Below are positions 57,900-64,000 of a DNA stretch of 64,000 nucleotides, piece after piece (the first letter of the stretch is position 1; each line of letters starts with the position of its first letter). The position numbers were made by a program, and so were the translations under genes. Source of the stretch: Alopecurus myosuroides (lineage: Eukaryota; Streptophyta; Magnoliopsida; Poales; Poaceae); NCBI GenBank assembly GCA_028641055.1, contig CM054059.1:437250515-437314514 (forward strand). Direction: 5' to 3'. The notes beneath the pieces were generated by a model. It searched no databases. It saw nothing but the letters and a program-made list of their open reading frames with translations, and was not told the DNA's origin.

Positions 57900-59336
57900 T
57901 TCCGCTGTCGACCTCCCCTTCTCCGTCGTCGACCTCCCCCTTCTCCGCCCAACCCCACCCGGCCTGGCCTCCACCTCCACTTGATGGAGTAGAAGGCTCC
58001 CACCCGGCGACCACCTCGACTTGCAGTAGCAGGATGCCCCACCCCTTGTTGAGGGACTCCACCTCCAATTGCAGGACCCGACGTCCACCTTGTAGGTAAG
58101 TGCCATCACCTATTTTTTTAGATTGTTCGCTATTTCCTTATTAATAGTGTGTTAATGTCAATATGTACTTGGCCGATAGTGCTAGTTTTGGTAAATTTTA
58201 ATGTTTACCATCTTATTATCATTGAAGAAAAATTAGTAGGCAAATCAAATTTGTATTAACATTTTCTTGGCTAGTTTTATTCATATATTTTGTGTACCCT
58301 ATTGTTATTATGAATAGTGCCATTATCATTTAGGCTATTAGTGGCTTTTAAACCGAAACCATAAATTAGTGGTTATTATCATTTAGGCCATTAATAAAAA
58401 ATCAAATAAAGTAGTGAAAAAATAGGTATTAATTTGTTTGCAAATATTATGTTGCCTATATTTTCTCCAAGTTAAGTTCTAAATATTCTATATTGTTGTT
58501 ATTAGATGTATTAAACAGTAATAACAATTAAAGGTGCCAAATTAGTTGCCTCATTTTGTGTTAGTCTTTTAATAAGTAATTAGTGGCCTTAATATCATTG
58601 ATAGGGTAGTACCATTTCATTATCATTTAGTGTTGTAAATATAATATTTTTTTACACATTGTTTTTATTCGTACAATGCTAATGTTATGGGCATGTGTTT
58701 TTTTTCGTACAGGGAAGAGATAGGGAGGGCAAGAAAAGAGAAATATGATGCCCCCGCTCCGAAGGCTCTTGTTGCCAAGCCCAAGGTGATGAAGGCAGCT
58801 GGTAAGAAAGGAAAGAAGTAGAAACCAAAGCAGTTCGATGGGAAGAGGCGAGAATGAAGAAGGACCCTTATTTATTGCCAAGAGAAAATATTGCAGGTAG
58901 CCGCTTTTGGAACAAAGAAAAAGCTACTATATTCAAGGTCGTCATTGAAACGAATATCACTGAGGTTGTGATCAGAAGCATGTGGACTTTGAGTATGTCA
59001 AGGAGTATGACTATCAATTTGGAAGACTTATAAAGGTTTGTGAGAACCTTGGAATTAAGATCATGAAATTTGAACAACCTTACAATGCTGAAGTTCTAAA
59101 ACAGTTCTATGCAATAGTGTTCTTTGTTGGCGATAGAGAGAAGACTATGAAGTGGATGTCCGGTGATGACATGCTTAGTTCCCCATTCATCGAATTTTTC
59201 AAGGCCATGAACTATGAGGAAGAGTATGTATCAAAAATAGGAGTGGCATGCTATGGAGAAGGTAATGCGCCGGGTAAGAGCAACCTAAAGGGGTACTATC
59301 CGAAAGGCACACGAGAAAAGGATATCAGGAAAAATT
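57900..59336 (+). pseudogene. Second TE-associated pseudogene, unrecognised family
   Basis: A Pro/Ser/Thr-rich first exon, 57900-58095, ends at a CCTTGTAG|GTAAGT-like donor. The next exon opens after TTCGTACAG at 58710: EEIGRARKEKYDAPAPKALV, a Lys-rich segment, a stop, then in a shifted frame KDPYLLPRENIAGSRFWNKE, and in another frame from 58980 VDFEYVKEYDYQFGRLIKVC, FEQPYNAEVLKQFYAIVFF, DREKTMKWMSGDDMLSSPFI and GYYPKGTREKDIRKN to the stop at 59336. I do not know a function for this family. It follows the GRF pseudogene on the same strand and may belong to the same element. Two stops and two frame changes make it a pseudogene. Confidence 0.5.
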
Positions 59337-59339
59337 AGT

Positions 59340-60094
59340 GGGTTGAATCCAAGATATTATTATCTGATGAAACTTCTCAATGTTCTCCCGTGTCCTCGCC
59401 TCCTTGGTGTACCGTGGCCGTGTGTGTTGGTTCTTGGTCTATTAGGCGTTTAGATTTAGGCATTAGCCAAGGAATTGATTAGTGGTCTAGGATATGCCCT
59501 CTCCCGTGTGTGTGCTCTGTGCTGCCTGTTGCTTAGGATAGTTTTATCCTTCGGGCCTAGAATCCGTTCCTACTTGTTCATATAGATATGTACGTAACGC
59601 TTAAGCACCACTTAAATTCGCTTAAGTTGTAGTTCCTCTGATCGGAGTCTCGCCAACGTTGAAAATTTTCGTCCCGTTAAACCTTTCTGCACGATGGTGG
59701 ACACTCTCGGGTCGACGTAGAAACCCTTCCATTCACGGATTGGAGGGGGGAATTCTCCGGTGGCCCAAAAAACTTGATGTGCCGACCGAGTTTACATGTG
59801 CTATTTACCAAAAATTTCGCTCGAAACACGTATGCGGCAGTTATTTTCAGTTTCGGCCTCTGCTGAGATGCTCTAACTAGATTGTCACGGGCAAAAAGGA
59901 TTCACACACACCTCGCCGAGTTCGTCAGGAATACCTACGAGCGTCGAGCAAGTTCTTTAGATTTGCGTGCAACTTGAATTCAGGTTCAGATTAGCCGTCC
60001 GTGAAATGAAATGAAACGTTCCCTATTGGCTTTGGTTCAAACAGCTTTGTCTCTGAACTGAGAACACGCGCGTTGTCGTCGAAGTCTCGCCTCG
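59340..60094. other. Upstream region of the PPR gene
   Basis: No other gene seen. The PPR promoter should lie here. No clear TATA box, which is common for housekeeping-type PPR genes. A lone GAGATGCTCTAAC near 59866 looks like one end of a Harbinger MITE whose other end I did not find. Confidence 0.35.
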
Positions 60095-62185
60095 ATGCTC
60101 TACTCCGCCGTCAGGCACGGGCTCAAACCGAGGCGACGGTTCCCTCCTCCTGTATTGTCGCCAGCGGCGGCTCCCGCTTCCCCTTCCGCCGCCCCTCGCC
60201 GCGGCTCTCACGCAGCCGCCTCGCCCGTCTCCCACGCCTCGCTCCTCCTCCGGCTGCGCTCGGGCCCCGCACTCCCCGAGGCCCGGCGGCTGCACGCCGC
60301 GCTGCTTGTCGGAGGCCACCGCCACGGCGCCGTCCTCGCCGCGCAGCTGGTGCAAGTCTACGCCAGGCTCGGGGAGGTCGGGCATGCGCTGCGTGTGCTC
60401 GACGGAATGCCTAGGAAGAACTCCTTCGCTTGGAACGCCGCGATCAAGGGCCTCGTCGACGCCGGCCGGTTCTCCGAAGCGCTCGAGAAGTACTGGGCCA
60501 TGGTTGGGGATAACCTGGTCGCGGCGGATGGTTTCACGTACCCACCTGTCATCAAGGCGTGCGCTGCGCTCGGAGCGGTCGAGGAGGGGCGGATGATAAG
60601 GGAGCATGTGGAAGCGGGCGTTGCTCGCGGGGATGCGACACCTAACCTGTTTGTGCAGTGCGCGCTCGTCGACATGTTTGCCAAGTGTGGGTGCTTGGGT
60701 GAGGCAAGGAGTGTGTTCGAGAGCATGCGGCAGAGGGATCTGGCCGCATGGACTGCGATGATCGGAGGGGCCGTGCACGCAGGGGATTGGCTTGATGCCA
60801 TGGGTTTATTCAACCGGATGAGATCAGATGGGTTCTGTGCTGATTCGGTGATCGTTGCCACTGTTATTCCAGCATGTGGCAGGGTGAGAGAGTTGCGAGC
60901 TGGAACGGCGTTACACGGATGTGCAGTAAGAGGTGGAGTTGCTGATGACACCTGTGTTTGTAATGCTCTGGTTGATATGTACTGCAAATGTGGTTCCCTG
61001 GAGATGGCTGATTATCTGTTTCGTTCTATCCGTTTAAAGGACGTCGTCTCTTGGAGTACCTTGATCGCTGGGTATTCGCAAAATGGAATGTATCATGTGA
61101 GTGTCAACCTGTTTGCTGAAATGGTTGCTGCAGGGTTAAAACCAAATTCCAATACCATGGCAAGTATGCTTCCTAGTCTTTCTGAGCTGAAGCTACTCAG
61201 GCATGGGAAAGAGATTCATGGCTTCTCCTTAAGAAATGGACTTGACCAGAGCGAGTTTCTAGGGAGCGCATTTATAGACTTCTACAGTAGACAAGGATTC
61301 ATAAGGAAAGCACAGATTGTATTTGAGCTCATGCCAAAGACAGATATAGTCATATGGAATTCAATAATTGCTGGATATGCCGTCTGTGGGGATACAGATT
61401 CTGCACTGTGTGCATTTAGAGCACTGCAGAGAGTGGGATTTAAACCTGATCATGTGACTGTTATTTCAGTTCTTCCATTATGCAATCACCATTCAAGGCT
61501 CATCCGAGGTAAGGAACTACACGCATATGTTGTTAGGCATTACATGAGTTCGGTCTGCTCAGTTAGCAACGCGCTTATAGACATGTACTGCAAATGCTGT
61601 TGCCTGGAAAAGGGCATAGAGATTTTTCAACGGATCACAGAGCGAGATACTGCTACATATAACACACTGATTTCTTCATTTGGAAAGCATGGCCACGAAA
61701 ATGAAGCAATAATGTTATTTGATCTGATGAGGCAAGATGGAATTGCGCCTGATAAAGTGACATTTGTGGCTCTGTTATCTTCTTGTAGCCATGCAGGCCT
61801 TGTTGACAAGGGCTTGTACTTCTATGGTTCCATGTCACAAGACTACAATATCTCCCCAGATAAGGAACATCACTCGTGTGTTGTTGATCTTTACAGCAGA
61901 TCTGGGAAACTTGACGATGCCTGGAAGTTTATTTCAAGTTTACGAGAAGGGGCAGAAATAGATGTTCTTGGATGCCTCTTGGCGGCTTGCAGAGTGCATA
62001 ACAGAACGGATATTGCTGAGCTAGTTTCAAAAAGAATATTTGAACAGAATCCCAGTGATCCTGGCTATCATATTCTGTTATCCAATATATATGCTGATGC
62101 TGGAATGTGGTCTCATGTGGCGAGGATCAGAACTATGATAGAAGAGAGGAGTTTGAAAAATAAAACAGGAAATACTTTGATTTAA
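60095..62185 (+). CDS. Pentatricopeptide repeat protein, PLS class with E domain
   Basis: A single exon of 696 residues without stops. The N-terminus (MLYSAVRHGLKPRRRFPPPV, then Ala/Ser/Arg-rich) is a likely mitochondrial or plastid transit peptide. PPR motifs follow from about residue 80 to 590, with L and S variants such as NALVDMYCKCGSLEMADYLF, KDVVSWSTLIAGYSQNGMY and NALIDMYCKCCCLEKGIEIF. The C-terminus matches the E region (GCLLAACRVHNRTDIAELVS, SDPGYHILLSNIYADAGMWS) and ends KNKTGNTLI without a DYW deaminase domain. Proteins of this class bind specific organellar RNAs and usually direct C-to-U editing together with a DYW partner; the RNA target cannot be told here. The start at 60095 is the first in-frame Met and yields a plausible transit peptide. 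The 5' third is very GC-rich, as in many grass genes. Confidence 0.93.
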   Translation: MLYSAVRHGLKPRRRFPPPVLSPAAAPASPSAAPRRGSHAAASPVSHASLLLRLRSGPALPEARRLHAALLVGGHRHGAVLAAQLVQVYARLGEVGHALRVLDGMPRKNSFAWNAAIKGLVDAGRFSEALEKYWAMVGDNLVAADGFTYPPVIKACAALGAVEEGRMIREHVEAGVARGDATPNLFVQCALVDMFAKCGCLGEARSVFESMRQRDLAAWTAMIGGAVHAGDWLDAMGLFNRMRSDGFCADSVIVATVIPACGRVRELRAGTALHGCAVRGGVADDTCVCNALVDMYCKCGSLEMADYLFRSIRLKDVVSWSTLIAGYSQNGMYHVSVNLFAEMVAAGLKPNSNTMASMLPSLSELKLLRHGKEIHGFSLRNGLDQSEFLGSAFIDFYSRQGFIRKAQIVFELMPKTDIVIWNSIIAGYAVCGDTDSALCAFRALQRVGFKPDHVTVISVLPLCNHHSRLIRGKELHAYVVRHYMSSVCSVSNALIDMYCKCCCLEKGIEIFQRITERDTATYNTLISSFGKHGHENEAIMLFDLMRQDGIAPDKVTFVALLSSCSHAGLVDKGLYFYGSMSQDYNISPDKEHHSCVVDLYSRSGKLDDAWKFISSLREGAEIDVLGCLLAACRVHNRTDIAELVSKRIFEQNPSDPGYHILLSNIYADAGMWSHVARIRTMIEERSLKNKTGNTLI

Positions 62186-62884
62186 GTTGATCAGACCATA
62201 AGTTTTTGGATCTTATATAGAGATCAATGCTTTGCTAAAACAAGAGAATTATCCATGGTTTCATGGAGAGAAAAAAACAACTGAAAAGAACTCCAAATAT
62301 TTCAGCCTGTCATTTATACTTCCAATATTCAGAACTTGAGGATACAACTAATGGTTACTTTGTACCATATGGTTGATATAGGATGGGAGTTTAAACTGCT
62401 GTTGTGCACAGACTGGGAATTAAACTGTTGTTGCACCATATGCCAAGCCTGGGGGAGAGTATTTCAGAGAAATAGCTGCTTCCTTCAGCACGCTCTTAGA
62501 AGATTTTCTTCATAGAAAACAATTCCGTATCTGTGGATGCAGGTGAGTGAAAGATGAATTTCATAATATTTGGTGTATTGTATCTCTCTATTTCTTTTGG
62601 AGTCATGTGTTGAGTGGTTCAGAATTCTGCTTGTTTCTTTTTTACCTGCAGCCTTACGTACTTGTTATATAGCTACAAATATACAGAGGCTGTGCTGATC
62701 TGCTTAAGGTTGGAACTTTATATTTCATTCTCTTTGACTAGTATCAGGTTCTGTATAACTTTTAACGTAGGATGCCTATTTTACAGGCTTCTTTTGATAT
62801 GGGAAATATTTTTCCTGGATTGCTTGGTACCCATCGTTGCTCCATTTGCAGCTAAATCTGTTATAATGCAGATATTCTCTGGTA
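62186..62884 (+). other. 3' UTR region of the PPR gene, possible UTR intron
   Basis: No coding. A possible 3' UTR intron runs from ATGCAG|GTGAGTG (about 62542) to TTTACCTGCAG (62651); downstream introns in UTRs are common for PPR genes. Not proven. Confidence 0.35.
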
Positions 62885-63395
62885 ATTAACCTTATTGTTT
62901 TTATGGATCACCAAGCACTATATTATTATATTAGCATGATAAATCACCCATCTCGGAAAAAATGGAACTTCTGTACGTAGGTAATTTCCAGAATTCCAAT
63001 CCAGTCGGACTTCTTTATTTGTGTAGTTGTATTGCCTGAAATCCCAATTCACAAACCTTAACCTTATTTTTTTTATGACTCACAAAGCACTATATAAGCA
63101 TGATAAATCACTCATCAAAGAAAAAATGGAACTTCTGTACCTAGATAATTTCCAGAATTCCAATCCAATCGGACTTGTTGACTTGTGTAGTTGTGTTGCC
63201 GGAAATCCCAGTTCACAAACCTTAACCTTATTGTTTTTATGACTCACCAAGCACTATATTACTATATTAGCATGATAAATCACTCATCAAGGAAAAAATG
63301 GAACTTCTGTACGTAGGTAATTTCTAGAATTCCAATCCAGTCGGACTTCTTGACTTGTGTAGTTGTGTTGCCTGAAATCCCAATTCACAAACCTT
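62885..63395. repeat. Tandem repeat of 164-172 bp, three copies
   Basis: AATGGAACTTCTGTAC recurs at 62961, 63125 and 63297, and each copy contains AATTTC(C/T)AGAATTCCAATCC and TTGTGTAGTTGT(A/G)TTGCC. A more diverged partial copy with CAGGATTCCAGCGCAGTCAG extends to about 63555. Within 1.2 kb downstream of the PPR stop codon. Confidence 0.9.
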
Positions 63396-64000
63396 CTAGT
63401 CTGAACTCTGAAGCTCTTTTACACAGCATCAAAAGTAGTATTGTTTCTTTATAGTGTTTTGCAAGATACATTTTACACTTAGGCAATTGCCAGGATTCCA
63501 GCGCAGTCAGACTTCTTGCTTTTGTAATTGTGTTGCAGGCAGTCCCAATTCGTAATCTACTCTGAAGTTCTTTTATGCAACACCGAAAGTAACATTATTT
63601 CTTAACTGTGTTCTGCAGAAACAGATAAAACCCCGTGCAAGGTCAACTTCCAGATGTTGATGTTTGCGAAGGAAATGTGGAGCTATACATATTGGATTCT
63701 AGGGGTAAAACCGGAGGCCCTTCCAATAACTATACAAATTCACAATGATCCTCTGAAATATCAGTTACCATGATTCGGCAGCTTGTTTATCACAGATGCG
63801 GTGACTAGGCCACACGACACGACACATAAGCCAGTCATCTGAATGCAGTCTTTCTCCAGAAAGGGTTCAACGTACTATGAAGCATGGTCATGCTTAAATC
63901 TCTTCACATGTTGCTAACATATAGTACAACGACAATGTTTACATCAAATAGCACGAAAAGCAGAAATATAATTAAAGTGGATTCTGTAAAGCATCCGGAA
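63396..64000. other. Right edge, no gene seen
   Basis: Contains a diverged duplication (TCTGAA(C/G)...CTCTTTTA(C/T)...GTTTT at about 63400-63465 and 63555-63620) and AT-rich sequence. No coding signal. Confidence 0.4.

Noticed and set aside
59866..59880. Right end of another Harbinger MITE (GAGATGCTCTAAC)
   Set aside because: No matching left end or TAA pair was found upstream, so it is not called as an element.
60023..60778. 251-residue open frame on the minus strand
   Set aside because: It lies fully opposite the PPR gene in its GC-rich part; the composition and lack of motifs mark it as a shadow.

Overview
The window is a piece of a large, transposon-rich grass nuclear genome, most probably a Triticeae species (wheat, goatgrass or barley type). 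The reasons are Athila-lineage Gypsy LTR retrotransposons with tRNA-Asp primer sites, CACTA elements with CACTAGTGG-type ends, many Stowaway MITEs with CTCCCTCCGT ends, TAA-flanked PIF/Harbinger elements, and GC-rich monocot-style genes. The species assignment is inference from sequence style; no database was searched.

Only a few loci look functional. They are a four-exon cytochrome P450 of CYP709 type (24653-26500, minus), an intronless PLS/E-class pentatricopeptide repeat gene (60095-62185, plus), a U5 spliceosomal snRNA gene with a canonical plant Pol II snRNA promoter (about 53091-53222, plus), and a small intact two-exon 3'-5' exonuclease gene carried inside a CACTA transposon (29680-30379, minus).

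Layout. 1-1163: LTR-like sequence rich in CCGGAGACTCCGG motifs. 1164-1856: plastid DNA insertion in which a psbB piece is joined directly to trnI-CAU and the ycf2 5' remnant. 1957-4560: decayed Mutator-like transposase followed by an array of ATAACGCC/GGCGTTAT palindromes. 4682-6030: CACTA element (TSD ACA) carrying a Ulp1-like protease tail. 6192-6791: unrecognised broken ORF. 7448-20817: a NAM-associated-domain pseudogene split by an 11.8 kb retrotransposon array with the order LTR-internal-LTR-internal-LTR, flanked by one CCTCC duplication. 22812-24131: long-inverted-repeat element filled with short repeats. 24653-26500: P450 gene. 27060-32000: MITEs, a Harbinger MITE and the exonuclease-bearing CACTA (28535-30841, TSD TTG). 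32016-37943: Harbinger-type element with cargo ORF, split by a 4.8 kb probable solo LTR. 37985-50125: Harbinger transposase tail, then an LTR fragment split by a complete but dead 10.2 kb Athila element (39634-49803). 50452-52232: third Harbinger-type element with a decayed cargo ORF. 53017-53250: U5 gene. 53465-54285: head-to-head Tourist-like MITE with a Stowaway nested in it. 56337-59336: second palindrome array followed by a GRF zinc-finger pseudogene and a second pseudogene. 60095-62185: PPR gene, followed by a tandem repeat of about 170 bp.

The working genes do not form a pathway; they are islands between nested insertions. The most informative parts are the insertion histories (target-site duplications that close, a recombinant central LTR, split ORFs that rejoin in frame) and the host-type coding sequence carried by DNA transposons: an exonuclease, a Ulp1-like tail and two different Harbinger cargo ORFs.
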